From assembly GCF_033118175.1 (NCBI RefSeq), contig NC_083692.1, positions 89,880,501 to 89,944,500 of the forward strand: DNA of 64,000 nucleotides, written 5' to 3'. This document shows positions 34,311-45,370 of this stretch, in pieces; the first letter of the stretch is position 1; every line of letters starts with the position of its first letter. The notes beneath the pieces are model-generated. The model had not been told where the DNA came from. It saw nothing but the letters and a program-made list of their open reading frames with translations, and searched no databases. Source of the stretch: Dama dama. Its lineage: Eukaryota; Chordata; Mammalia; Artiodactyla; Cervidae. The translations under genes and the position numbers were made by a program.

Positions 34311-34479
34311 CTGTCCCTCTTACTGAAAGGTATGATGAAGTAGGTTTTGTGATTATTTTCAGAGGGTGAATGTTCCAGGAAAATAAAATGATGTGTGGTT
34401 TGGTGATGTGTACATGAAAATGCACTTTTCTATTTTTGTATGTGTTTAAAGTTTTCCATGAAAAAATTAAAAACAAAAA

Positions 34480-34660
34480 AAGTAGCCATGACTCTTTTGT
34501 AACCCCATGGAGCTTGCCAGGCTCCTCCTCTGTTCATGTAATTTTCCATGGGTTGCCGTTTCCTCCTCCAGGGGATTGTCCCAACCCAAAGATTGAACCC
34601 ACATCTTTTGTCTCCTGGACTGGCAGGCGGATTCTTTACCATTGGCACTACCTGGGAAGC
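34480..34660 (-). mobile_element. Bov-tA SINE
   Basis: Reverse orientation: GTAACCCCATGGAGCTTGCC, GGTTGCCGTTTCCTCCTCCA, GATTGAACCCACATC and TGGCACTACCTGGGAAGC. Confidence 0.88.
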
Positions 34661-34700
34661 TAAACATTTAAAGGCATGAGCAGGTGCAAGGAATGGAATT

Positions 34701-34825
34701 GTCCAGGCAGGAATACTGGAGTGGGTAGCCATTCCCTTCTCCAAGAGATCTTCCCGATCCAGGGATTGAACCCGGGTCTGCCACATTGCAGGGAGATTTA
34801 TTACAGTCTGAGCCACCAGGGAGAT
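34701..34825 (-). mobile_element. Bov-tA SINE, partial
   Basis: Reverse orientation: GAATACTGGAGTGGGTAGCC, TTCCCGATCCAGGGATTGAA and GTCTGAGCCACCAGGGAGA. It starts inside the Bov-A core. Confidence 0.88.
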
Positions 34826-34829
34826 TCAG

Positions 34830-36500
34830 TTGTAAGACTCGCATCTGAATTTTATGTCTGCATTTTGGAAAAGAAAAATCATGATAGAACATTTAATAGA
34901 TCTTCACAATTTTCTTAAAAAAAAAAAAGAGGGTTTATCAATTTGCTTCCTCAGAAACAATGTTTTAACTTGTTTATTTCTCTGCCTCCTCACTAACTCT
35001 GGGTACTGTACAGTCTAGCACTGGATTACATTTTGCTGTTTATCACTGCACACGTGTATATGTTAGTCTTGTTTTTCTAATTATTTGTTCAGCTCTTAAT
35101 CATTACTTTATTATCTCCCTTTCAGTCATTCCTTTAACGTGTTTAGACATATTAGAAATTCTCTATGGAAATTATGGAATGAGAAATAAAACTTAATGAT
35201 GACTTTGTTAAATATAATATCAGTCGTCAATCATTCTCACAGCATTTTGCTATGTTGAGAATGTAAAAAAGTAAGCCACATGAAATATTATATCCACAAG
35301 CGACTTAAAAGTTTTGAGGATTAGAGAGCTCAAAAATACTTTAGGCACTTTTTTCAAGTAACTGGCCAATGTGAGGTACAGCTGAATAGAGATTTTTCTT
35401 AGTCACATACTTGCCATGATTGTTCCACTAGAAATTTTGTTCTTTCAGTGATTTCCTTTCTGCTGTCATAGAATTAGGCTACTTTACGCAAACATTTGAG
35501 TAAATTCTGTCAGTTTTTCCTTAAAATGACCAAGAGTCTCAACAGTTAGATGACTATGACTGAGACAAAAAAATGAAATCAGCCCAGTTCAGCCCAGAGT
35601 TTACTGGATTGTCTCACACTTACTCGACCAGATTGTGAGGGCACACCCAGACCCCAAGGAGGAGTGTCTGAGAGAGCACTCACTTAGAACCACCCTGCCT
35701 TTAATGAAGTGGTGACAGGCTTGGTCAAGCAGTGGGAAAGACTCTTGTCAAATTGGTCTGTTGTTAGTCACACAACTGGAACATCATGTTTAAAGGAAAA
35801 TACATGATGCTGCTAGAGGGCTATGTCGGAAGAGCTGTGGCCCAAGAAAAGAGAATTCAGTCTAGAGAGAACTGCACTTCATTGACCCAGATGACTTGGA
35901 AGTCTGATGCTTAAAGAATCTTGTTTTCATCACTTAGTTCACCCTCGTCATGATGTATTCTATGAGGCAGAATCTCTATTTTGAGAACAGTGTTGTTACC
36001 TCAGGAAGGAAGGATGACTGCACTATACTGACATTCAGTTGGAAACATTTTTAGGATTTAGAATGATTTATTTTTTCAGTATCAGACTACTCACCGGTCT
36101 TATTTAATCATGAAAACAGCTTTAGAATAGTGGCCATACCTCAATGTCAAACACAGAAACATAATAGCATCATTATAATTCAAAGGTCGCAAAACTGTTT
36201 TGAGGCAATAAACAGTTACTTTGATCTCTGAACTTCAATTTCCTCCTGTGAAATGTGTAGACACAGATTATTCTCCTCCTGTATTTTACTGGTTTGGTTT
36301 GAGTATACGAAAATCCCAAGCCTGGCTCTTCCAGGCAGAAACCCGAACAAAGGGAAACATAAAGAATCATAAAAGAACCATTAATATGGCCCTAATATGT
36401 TCCCTGTGTTAATTACTAATCCTCCTCTGAAGGAAGGATTTCCTTAGATTTCTACCTGAAGATAGAGCTTTGCTTTATACTCCTCTAATATATCACAAAT
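34830..36500. other. Intergenic sequence, no named element
   Basis: A homopolymer A run lies at 34915-34928. The 35.57-35.94 kb part is less AT-rich and has no recent repeat; its frames are all interrupted and I could not identify it. The rest is AT-rich without recognisable features. Confidence 0.4.
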
Positions 36501-37330
36501 TCTCTATTCAATGATCATTAATTTGCCAGATATTAAGATCCTACCATATACCAAGAAATGATGCTAAGGACTGGAGATCTAAAGAGAAATAAGACAGACA
36601 ACTTCCAGCCCTTATGGAACTGATAGAGCAAGGGACACCACCGTTACACAAATATCTATAAATGCACTGAGATTATGCAGACATAGTACAGGGTGCTGTG
36701 GGAGCTTTCCACCTATCAGTGAGGCCACAGTGGATTTTTAGAGATATCAAAGCTAAACAAGAAAAATGAGGTGAAGTAGGCTAGATGAAGAATAGAGGGG
36801 CAAGTGGTTTAGGCAGAGGCAACAGCACTGAATTGATTTTGAAGTACTGTGAGAGGAAAGCCAGAGGGGCTGTGGTGAGAGGCAGGAGCCAGTTCTCAGG
36901 GGCCTCGCTGAGGGTTTTGTCTCTATTCTGAGAGTGATGTAGGGAAGCCATTGGAGTTTCCTATTTATTTATTTTGTTGTTTTATATCTTTAAGCAGGGA
37001 AGTGACATGGTCACTTGCATTTTTAAAAGATCATTCTAGGCACTATGTGCGGAATGGAGGAGAGGATCCTGTACAGATATATGTAGAGAAACCAGTTAGG
37101 AGGCAATTAGAGGAAATAGATTAGGAAGTTGGCAGAGAAGAGGAAGAAAAAGTGGACTGAGTCAAGAGATACTTAAGAGGCAGAGTCAATAGGATTTGAT
37201 TGTGAAGACAGGATGAATCAAGGCTGACTTCTAGATTTCTGGCCAGACCGAATGGGTGGAAGTCATTTATTTAAATAAGGAATCCTGGAAGAAGAGAAGG
37301 TTTGGGAAGGAGAATCATGAATCATAGTTG
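36500..37330 (+). repeat. Ancient mammalian interspersed repeat, copy 2
   Basis: Same family as at 2.4-3.9 kb: AGGGAAGCCATTGGAGTTTC, AAGCAGGGAAGTGACATGGT, TTTTTAAAAGATCATTCTAG, GAAACCAGTTAGGAGGCAAT and AAGGCTGACTTCTAGATTTC occur in the same order. Confidence 0.55.
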
Positions 37331-37597
37331 ATCAGCACATAGCATACACAATAAGACATTTAGAATACAAAAACCTCAGGATGCAAATTACATATAGATA
37401 TACAAATATAGGTTCTCATCAAAATTATGTTTATTACTTAATCCCCAAGTTTTGCTTTATAAGTTCTGGATATTTATACCCTTTTAGTGGTCATTTACAG
37501 TCCTATTCATGGGTATTTTAGGTCCTTCTGGTCCGGGCATTCAGGTTTGTACTGACTTTAGCTTTATATTGCACTAAGTCTACTCATTCGTATAGAA

Positions 37598-37808
37598 GTC
37601 TTCCCAGGTGTCACTAGTGGTAAAGAATCCGCCTTCCAATGCAGCAGGTGCAAAAGATTCAGGTTTGACCTCTGGGTCAGGAAGATCCCCTGGAGAAGGA
37701 AATGGCAACCCACTCTAGTATTCTTGCCTGGATAATCCCATGAACAGAGGATCCTGGCAGGTTACAGTTCATGGGGTCACAAACAGTCAGACAGGACTGA
37801 GCACGTGC
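37598..37808 (+). mobile_element. Bov-tA SINE
   Basis: GTCTTCCCAGGTGTCACTAG, CAGGAAGATCCCCTGGAGAA, TGGCAACCCACTCTAGTATT and GTCAGACAGGACTGAGCACG. Confidence 0.9.
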
Positions 37809-37829
37809 ACACACACACACATGCACACA
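37806..37829 (+). repeat. (CA)n simple repeat at SINE tail
   Basis: A short CA dinucleotide run follows the Bov-tA, the usual microsatellite seed at SINE 3' ends. Confidence 0.8.
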
Positions 37830-37852
37830 TTTTCTTATAGATTCTAAAACTG

Positions 37853-39360
37853 TTGCAAAGTCAAGTGGGCCTTAGGAAGTATCACTACGAACAAAGCTAC
37901 TGGAGGTGATGGAATTCCAGTTGAGCTATTTCAAATCCTAAAAGATGATGCTGTGAAAGTGCTGCACTCACTATGCCAGCAAATCTGGAAAACGCAGCAG
38001 TGGCCACAGGACTAGAAAAAGTCAGTTTTCATACCAATCCCAAAGAAAGGTATTAACAAAGAATGTTCAGACTACCACACAATTGCACTCATCTCACCCG
38101 CTAGCAAAGTAATGCTCAAAATTCTCCAACCCAGGCTTCAACAGTACGTGAACCGTGAACTTCCAGATGTTCAAGCTGGATTTAGAAAAGGCAGAGGAAC
38201 CAGAGCTCAAATTGCCAACATCTGCTGGATCATCAAAAAAGCAAGAGAATTCCGGAAAAACATCCATTTCTGCTTTATTGACTATGCCAAAGCCTTTGAC
38301 TATGTGAATCACAACAAACTGTGGAAAATTCTGAAAGAGATGGGAATACCAGACCACCTGGGCTGCCTCCTGAGAAATCTGTATGCAGGTCAAGAAGCAA
38401 CAGTTAGAACCGAACATGGAACAACAGACTGGTTCCAAATCAGGAAAGGAGTACATCAAGGCTGTATATTGTCGCCCCACTTATTTAACTTATATGCAGA
38501 GTACATCATGTGAAATGCTGGGCTGGATGAAGCACAGCTGGAATCAAGATTGCCAGGAGAAGTATCAGTAGCCTCAGATATGCAGATGACACCACCCTTA
38601 TGGCAGAAAGTGAAGAAGAACTGAAGAGTCTCTTGATGAAAGTGAAAGAGGAGTGTGAAAAAGTTGACTTAAATCTCAACATTCAGAAAACTAAGATCAT
38701 GGCATCCAATCCTATCACTTCATGGCAAATAGATGGGGAAACAATGGAAACAGTGTCAGACTTTATTTTCTTGGGCTCCAAAATCACTGCAGATGGTAAT
38801 TGCAGCCATGAAATTAAAAGACGATTACTCCTTGGAAGAAAAGCTATGACCAACCTAGACAGCATTTTTTAAAAGCAGAGGCATTACTTTACCAGCAGAG
38901 GTCCGTCTAGTCAAAGGTATGGTTTTTCCAGTGGTCATGTATGGATGTGAGATTTCAACTATAAAGCAAGCTAAGCACCAAATAATTGATGCTTTTGAAC
39001 TGTGGTGTTGGAGAAGACTCTTGAGAGTCCCTTGGACTGCAAGGAGATCCAACCAGTCCATCCTAAAGGAAATCAGTCCTAACTGTTCATTGGAAGGACT
39101 GAAGCTGAAGCTGAAACTCCAAAACTTTGGCCACTTGATGTGAAGAACTGACTCATTGGAAAAGACCCTGATGCTGGGAAAAATTGAAGGCAGGGGGAGA
39201 AGGGGACAACAGAGGATGAGATGGTTGGATGGCATCACCGACGTGATGGACATGAGTTTGAGCAATCTCTGGGAGTTGGTGATGGACAGGGAAGCCTGGT
39301 GTGCTGCAGTCCATGGGGTCACAAAGAGTCGGTCGGACACGACTGAGTGACTGAACTGAA
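37853..39360 (+). mobile_element. BovB LINE, 1.5 kb 3' part
   Basis: The longest BovB here. It starts in the RT-upstream region (GGCCTTAGGAAGTATCACTA) and runs to GAGTGACTGAACTGAA. 38112-38513 reads NRELPDVQAGFRKGRGTRA, FCFIDYAKAFDYVNHNKLW and QGCILSPHLFNLYAEYIM, then stops. Codons for the YADD box are present near 38576-38592 but in a broken frame, and further open pieces follow (38600-38872, 38919-39143, 39156-39350). It is a dead copy lacking the 5' UTR and endonuclease. Confidence 0.95.
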
Positions 39361-39739
39361 AAGTGTGATTTCTTGTTTTCTCTTATCTTTAAATGTCTTA
39401 TATAGTATCTGATTCATTTGAAGATCACTCCCACAAATTGAAGTTTCTTTTTTTACTATACTTTTTTTCCCCATGACATTTTAATAGGCTCAATCACTTT
39501 CTACCCTCCAGCAACTAATCTTCCCTATGTTTTACCAGTTTCCAAAGCTAAACAAAAAATGAGAAAGCTATTATGAAGGAAGAAGCATGTTTTCATCACA
39601 AGCTACTATGCCAAGTGTTGCTGGGGGACCCTATTTCACAGTAATGAAACAGGACTGAACTGAATGTCTATAAATCGTCACGAAAGATACAGCTAAAAAT
39701 AAGAATATAGAAAGGTTGAAAATAAAAGCATGAAAAGAC
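39361..39739. other. Intergenic sequence, nothing recognised
   Basis: AT-rich sequence between the BovB and an old L1, with no frame or repeat I can name. Confidence 0.4.
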
Positions 39740-40198
39740 AAACATAAAAGCTAGTATAAATCTATCACTTTCAGAAAAAGTAAAATTTTAAAGCTAAGAG
39801 CATTACTAAAAATAAAGAGAGTCACTAGATATGATAAAAGAATCAAATAACTAGAAACAACAGGGAACTGGAGACAAATTCCACAAATTATAATGAAAGA
39901 TTTTAATACCAATTTCTCAGTGGTAGATCAAGCAGACAAAAAAAATCAACAGGAATATAGAAAATTTGAACAAAACAATGAATATATTTGATAAAGTGGA
40001 CACATAGAACATTCCACACCAAAACTGCAGAATACACATCTTTCAATGGAATATTTGTGACCATATATTGATGTATAAAGGAAGTTGCAACAAATTTCAA
40101 AAGCATGGTATGGTACACATAGCTTTCTTTGATCACATTGGGATTAAATAAGAAATATGTACTGAAAAAATATTAAAAGCTCATGTTTGGAGACTAAG
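39740..40198 (+). mobile_element. Old L1 LINE fragment, left part (split by younger L1)
   Basis: L1 ORF2-like text with decayed frames (AGAAACAACAGGGAACTGGA, TAGAACATTCCACACCAAAA, CTGCAGAATACACATCTTTC, GATCACATTGGGATTAAAT). It resumes after the inserted element at 41181. Confidence 0.65.
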
Positions 40199-41180
40199 TC
40201 ACGTATTATCAGAGAAATGCAAATCAAAACCACAATGAGGTACCATCTGATACCAATCAGAATGGCTGCTATCCAAAAGTCTACAAACAATAAATGCTGG
40301 AGAGGGTGCAGAGAAAAAGGAACTCTTACACTGTTGGTGGGAATGCAAACTAGTACAGCCACTATGGAGAACAGTGTGGAGATTCCTTAGAAAACTGTAA
40401 ATAGAACTGCCATATGACCAGCAATCCCACTGCTGGGTATACACACCGAGGAAACCAGAATTGAAAGAGACACGTGTACCTCAATGTTCATCGCAGCACT
40501 GTTTACAATAGCCAAGACATGGAAGCAACCTAGATGTCCATCAGCAGATGAATGGATAAGAAAGCTGTGGTACATATACACAATGGAATATTACTCAGCC
40601 ATTAAGAAGAATGCATTTGAATCAGTTCTAATGACGTGGATGAAACTGGAGCCTGTTATACAGAGTGAAGTAAATCAGAAAGAAAAACACCAATACAGTA
40701 TACTGATGACTAATGCATATATATCGAATTTAGAAAGATGGTAACGATAACCCTATATGTGAGACAGCAAAAGAGACACAGATGTAAAGAACAGTCTTCT
40801 GGACTCGGTGGGAGAAGGTGAGGGTGGGATGATTTGAGAGGGTAGCATTGAAACATGTATATTATCATATGTGAAGTGGATTGCCAGTTCAGGTTCAATG
40901 CATGAGACAGGGTGCTCAGGGCTGGCGCACTGGGATGACCCTGGGAGATGGGATGGTGAGGGAGGTGGGAGGGCAGGGTTCTGGATGGGGAACACATGAG
41001 CATCCATGGTTGATTCATGTTGATGTATGGCAAAAACCACTATAATATTGTAAAGTAATTAGCCTCCAACTAATAAAAATAATTGGGGAAAAAAATAAAT
41101 TAGTTGCTTAAAGTTTGAAAAAAAATAAAATAAATCAATTAATTTAAAAATAAATAAAAATTCGGAAAAAAATTTTTAAA
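40199..41180 (+). mobile_element. Young ruminant L1 3' end with long target-site duplication
   Basis: Encodes the ORF2 C-terminus in broken frame (REMQIKTTMRYHLIPIRMAA, NNKCWRGCREKGTL; later SADEWIRKLWYIYTMEYYSA), then a 3' UTR and a complex A-rich tail. It is flanked by a 24-base perfect direct repeat (40175-40198 and 41181-41204). It is 5'-truncated to about 1 kb and inactive. Confidence 0.93.
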
Positions 41181-41310
41181 AAAAGCTCATGTTTGGAGAC
41201 TAAGAAACATACTCATGAACCACTTAGAAAATAGTGGGAATTTGACAGTCTTTAAACTGAATGTTAAAAATGTTGCATATTAAAAAATGATGGGGATTGC
41301 TGTTTCTATA
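41181..41310 (+). mobile_element. Old L1 LINE fragment, right part
   Basis: Continues the split L1 (AACATACTCATGAACCACTT, TTAAACTGAATGTTAAAAAT). The end is uncertain. Confidence 0.5.
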
Positions 41311-41857
41311 CTTGATGTAATAACTGATATTAGGCTTAGCTTTGCCATAAATGACTATGAAAGTGGCAAAGCACAGAAGACGACTGGTCTCAGGCAGTGG
41401 GCAACAGCACAGGTCAGTGATCCTTAAACATAAGGGAAATGTGAAGTGCCCTTTATGATTGCCTACCTTTCTGGACAGGAGCACTTTTTGGTGTGTGGTG
41501 CATGAGCTGGGCCGAAGTGCAGAGCCGCAGTGCAGAAGAGGCGGAGATCAGGTTTGGGTTGCCGAGGTCACTGCAATTTGTGAGCCAGCACACCCAAAAT
41601 GATGGAGCTGTGAAGAGGGGAATCTCAAAGGAGGTTGTCTTCAGGAGTATGGCTAAGTGCTTGACTGCACATGGATAAGTCAAGGCCACTGTGAGATCGG
41701 CCAGGAGTGACTGTTAGGGAACTGAGAACTTACCAGAAACACCATTGCTGGAAGGTTGTGGAGTTCCAATCCATCCAGACTGGAGGGATCTTACTGAGTA
41801 CCTGGGCATTCAGTTGAAACTCCAGTAAGGTCCATGCCTTAAATTAAGGGCAAAAGC
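41311..41857. other. Unassigned GC-richer intergenic sequence
   Basis: Less AT-rich than its neighbours, with several CpGs around 41.51-41.57 kb, and no frame of interest. It may be an old L1 5' UTR or LTR remnant, but no diagnostic segment was seen. Confidence 0.35.
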
Positions 41858-41907
41858 AGAATAGGATCAAGGCAAGAAAAAAAAAAAAAAGAATAGGATC
41901 AAGGCAA
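41858..41907 (+). mobile_element. Apparent tail-only retro-insertion (poly(A) between direct repeats)
   Basis: AGAATAGGATCAAGGCAA occurs at 41858-41875 and again at 41890-41907. Only G plus a run of 14 A (the last shared with the second repeat) lies between. This looks like a target-site duplication around an insertion consisting solely of a poly(A) tail. Confidence 0.7.
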
Positions 41908-43267
41908 ATCAGTGTAATCAACAATGTGCCATAAAAAAACTCAACAGGCTTTAAAGAAAAACAGCATCATATGGTTCTTCACAGTGTAGCAACCAAAATT
42001 GTTCCACATACAGGAAGAAATTATTGGACAACTAACTCAAGAAACAAGGGAATGCAACCCTTAATCAAGAGATAAGATAGCCAATAGAAACAGATATGAC
42101 CCTGTATGTTGGAATAAGTAGACATAGACTTTAAAACAGCTTTTACAAATGCATTGTTCAAAGGTTTAAAGAAAAAGATTGATTTTTCCTTGAAAAATAT
42201 GAGTGAATAGATGGGGAATCTCAGCAGAGAAATGGAAACTAGAAAAACAGAACCAACTGGAAATTTTATAAGTGAAAAGTGACAGCTAGACAGAGCATTG
42301 AGGGAAACTTATCGTCTTAAATGCTTCTATTAGAAATGAAGAAAGGCTAGATATTAATGCTCAGTTAGTAAAACTTAAGAAATTAGAAAAGAAACAGCAG
42401 AAGAAACAAAATGTATGTGAGGAGACAGTAAGAGAGGAAAGTAATAACATAGTAAACAAAGGCCAAAATAAGGCCTTTATTATATAAGGCCAATGTAAGA
42501 GTCATAAAAACAGCAAACTTCTAGCAAGATTCATCAAGATAAAAAAAGAATGCATAAGTAAACAATAATAGGAATGAAAAAGGAGACTTAGAAATGCTTC
42601 CAACATTAAAAAAGATAAAAGATATTAAGTTTATGGTAAAAAACTTTGAAAATTAGATTAAAATTGGTAGTCTTAGAAGATATAACTTCCTGAAGCTATC
42701 TCTAGAAGAAATTGCATCTCTGAAAAGTAGTTCTACAGCCATGAAATACATTGTGTGTGTATATGTATGTACGTAACTTGTCAAGGTGTATCTGTAATTT
42801 AAATGTAAGAGCCAAAAATACACTCGTGAAGAACAAGATGGGGAGAGTTGCTCTACAGAGTACCTTCTTAAAATCTGCAGTTATTAAGGAAGGGTGATGC
42901 TGGTTCAAGATAGAAAAAAATGACCAGTGGAACAGACTAGGATACCCAAATAGAGGCCTGCCTAGATGGAGAGTTGATTTGTAAGAGGCTTGCTTTGTGG
43001 GTCAGTTGAAGAAAGTACTTAAAAAAAAATTGTTAATACAATTTAAATGCATGACATTAGACCCCTACATCCCACCATGTGCTAAAGTAAATTCCAAATA
43101 GATGAAAATTGTAAATGAGAAGGGCAAAAAATAAAAGTTTTAGAAAACCATATAAAAATATTTTATGGCTTTGGAGTTCAAAAGCATTTGGAGAACTTAT
43201 ACTTCCCAACTTCAAACTTTACTACAAAACTACAGTAATCAAGACAATGTGTTTTTTGGCACAGAAT
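41908..43267 (+). mobile_element. Old L1 LINE, 5' and middle parts (decayed)
   Basis: A-rich L1-like sequence with many stops. At 42.93-43.26 kb the ORF2 late region is clear (CCAGTGGAACAGACTAGGAT, AACTTCAAACTTTACTACAA, CTACAGTAATCAAGACAATG). The 41.9-42.6 kb part resembles ORF1/5' UTR text, less certainly. Confidence 0.6.
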
Positions 43268-43279
43268 AGACATATAGAC

Positions 43280-43500
43280 GGGCTTCCCAGGTGACACTAG
43301 TGGTAAAGGACTCGCCTGCCGATGCAGGAGACAAGAGACGCGGGTTTGATCCTGGGTCAGGAAGATCCCCTGGAGGAGGGCATGGCAACCCACTCCAGTA
43401 TTCTTGCCTGGAGAATCCTATGGACAGAGGAGCCTGGAGTGCTACAGTCCATGGGGTTACAGAGTCAGACACGACTGAAGTGCCTTGGCATGCATGCATG
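43280..43500 (+). mobile_element. Bov-tA SINE inserted in old L1
   Basis: GGGCTTCCCAGGTGACACTA to GACACGACTGAAGTGCCTTG plus a (GCAT)n tail. AGACATATAGA flanks it at 43268-43278 and 43505-43515, and L1 sequence continues on both sides. Confidence 0.93.
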
Positions 43501-43685
43501 GCACAGACATATAGATTAATGGAAGAAAATGGAGAATCTAGAAATAAACCCTTACATTTGTGGTCAGTTGATTTTCCACAAGAATGCTAAGACAATTCGA
43601 TGGGGAAAATTGTCTTTTCAATACACGGTGCTGGGAAAATTGAATATTCACATGTGAAAGAATAAAATTGGACCCTCCACCTCAG
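43501..43685 (+). mobile_element. Old L1 LINE segment between two insertions
   Basis: ORF2 late region (GGTCAGTTGATTTTCCACAA, ACACGGTGCTGGGAAAATTG, GAATAAAATTGGACCC), interrupted by BovB at about 43686. Confidence 0.8.
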
Positions 43686-44751
43686 TTCAGTTCAGTTCAC
43701 TCACTCAGTCGTGTCCGACTCTTTGCGACCCCATGAATCGCAGCACGCCAGGCCTCCCTGTCCATCACCAACTCCCGGAGCTTACACAAACTCATGTCCA
43801 TCGAGTCGGTGATGCCATCCAGCCATCTCATCCTAGGTCGTCCCCTTTCCTGCCCCCAATCCCTCCCAGCATCAGGGTCTTTTCCAGTGAGTCAGCTCTT
43901 TGCATGAGGTGGCCTAAGTATTGGAGTTTCAGCTTCAACATCAGTCCTTCCAATGAACACCCAGGACTCCCTTTAGGATGGACTGGTTGGATCTCCTTGT
44001 AGTTCAAGGGACTCTCAAGAGTCTTCGCCAACACCACAGTTCAAAAGCATCAATTTTTCGGCCCTCAGCTTTCTTCACAGTCCAACTCTCACATCCATAC
44101 ATGACCACTGGAAAAACCATAGCCTTGACTAGACGGACCTTTGTCGGCAAAGTGGTCTCTGCTTTTTAATATGTTATCTAGGTTGGTCATAACTTTCCTT
44201 CCAAGGAGCAAGTGTCTTTTAATTTCATGGCTGCAATCATCATCTGCAGTGATTTTGGAGCCCAGAAAAATAAAGTCTGACACTGCTTCCACTGTTTCCC
44301 CATCTATTTCCTGTGAAGTGATGGGACCAGATGCCATGATCTTAGTTTTCTGAATGTTCAGCTTTAAGCCAACTGTTTTCACTCGCCTCTTTCACTTTCA
44401 TCAAGAGGCTTTTTAGTTCCTCTTTGCTTTCTGCCATAAGCGTGGTGTCATCTGCATGTCTGAGGTTATTGATATTTCTCCCGGCAATCTTGATTCCAGC
44501 TTGTGCTTCTTCCAGCCTGGCATTTCTCATGATGTACTCTGCATATAAGTTAAATAAGCAGGGTGACAATATATAGCCTTGACGTACTCCTTTTCCTGTT
44601 TGGAACTGTTTGGAACCAGTCTGTTGGTCCATGTCCAGTTCTAACTGTTGCTTCCTGACCTGCATATAGGTTTCTCAAAAGGCAGGTCAAGTGGTCTGAT
44701 ATTCCCATCTCTTTCAGAATTTTCCACAGTTTATTGTGATCCACACGGTCT
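43686..44751 (-). mobile_element. BovB LINE 3' part inserted in old L1
   Basis: Reversed BovB beginning with the (TTCAG)n-type end repeats and CACTCAGTCGTGTCCGACTC, ending inside the RT. On the minus strand (44665-44342) it keeps QGYILSPCLFNLYAEYIM and a YADD-equivalent reading HADDTTLMAESKEELKSL, so the box has His for Tyr. ACCTCAG flanks it at 43679-43685 and 44752-44758. Confidence 0.93.
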
Positions 44752-45020
44752 ACCTCAGCTATACACAAAAATTAACCGAAAATGATCTAAATCTAAATGT
44801 AAAGGAACTATAAAACTACTAGAAGAAACATTGCAATAAATTTTAGTGACCTTGAGTGAGTCAATAATTTTTTATATACAACACCAAAAGGACAAGTGAT
44901 TAAAAAATAAACTGGATTTCATAAAAATTAAAAGCTTTATAGGGCAAACTATGCCATCAAGAAAATTTAAAGACAGCTCGTTGAAAGGGAGAAAATATTG
45001 GTTGAGGGTGGCAAAGAAAG
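44752..45020 (+). mobile_element. Old L1 LINE, right remainder
   Basis: Resumes with ATACACAAAAATTAACCGAA, TGATCTAAATCTAAATGTAA and AAGCTTTATAGGGCAAACTA, the ORF2 region expected after GAATAAAATTGGACCC. Confidence 0.75.
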
Positions 45021-45370
45021 GCCTCTAGCAGCACATGAGATGCAAATGCTGGCAGTTAGGAAAGCAAGTTCTATTAGCATGGAGGCCTCAAGGCACGTGG
45101 ACTGGGCACCAGTAGTACCTGCTGCATAGTCCCAGGCTCTCTTCAATAGTATTAGGCGGGCTGAGTCTTAGCTGGGGTTTGCAGCAAGTATATATCGCCT
45201 GAGGCACAAGGCTTTGTGCTATCCCTGTATCAGGGCAAACTGGTCCAAGAAACAGGAATAAGAAGAAGAGTGAATCAAGGAAGGAGGGGGAGCTATTATG
45301 AAATTGCATTATGGAACTGGCCATCATTACATGCCAGAGGTTGCTAGATCTCACAGAATAGCCCTCCAAT
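45021..45370. other. Unassigned sequence between L1 and BovB
   Basis: About 350 bases of balanced composition. No named repeat or convincing frame is seen. An old LTR fragment is possible but not shown. Confidence 0.35.

Noticed and set aside
34430..34918. Cluster of short frames on both strands
   Set aside because: All lie within two Bov-tA SINEs and their flanks.
37806..37829. (CA)n run as a possible Z-DNA or regulatory element
   Set aside because: It is short and sits exactly at a SINE tail, the ordinary origin of such microsatellites.
38094..38480. Minus-strand 128-codon frame opposite BovB RT
   Set aside because: It is the antisense shadow of the BovB reverse transcriptase. Similar antisense frames recur at every BovB copy.
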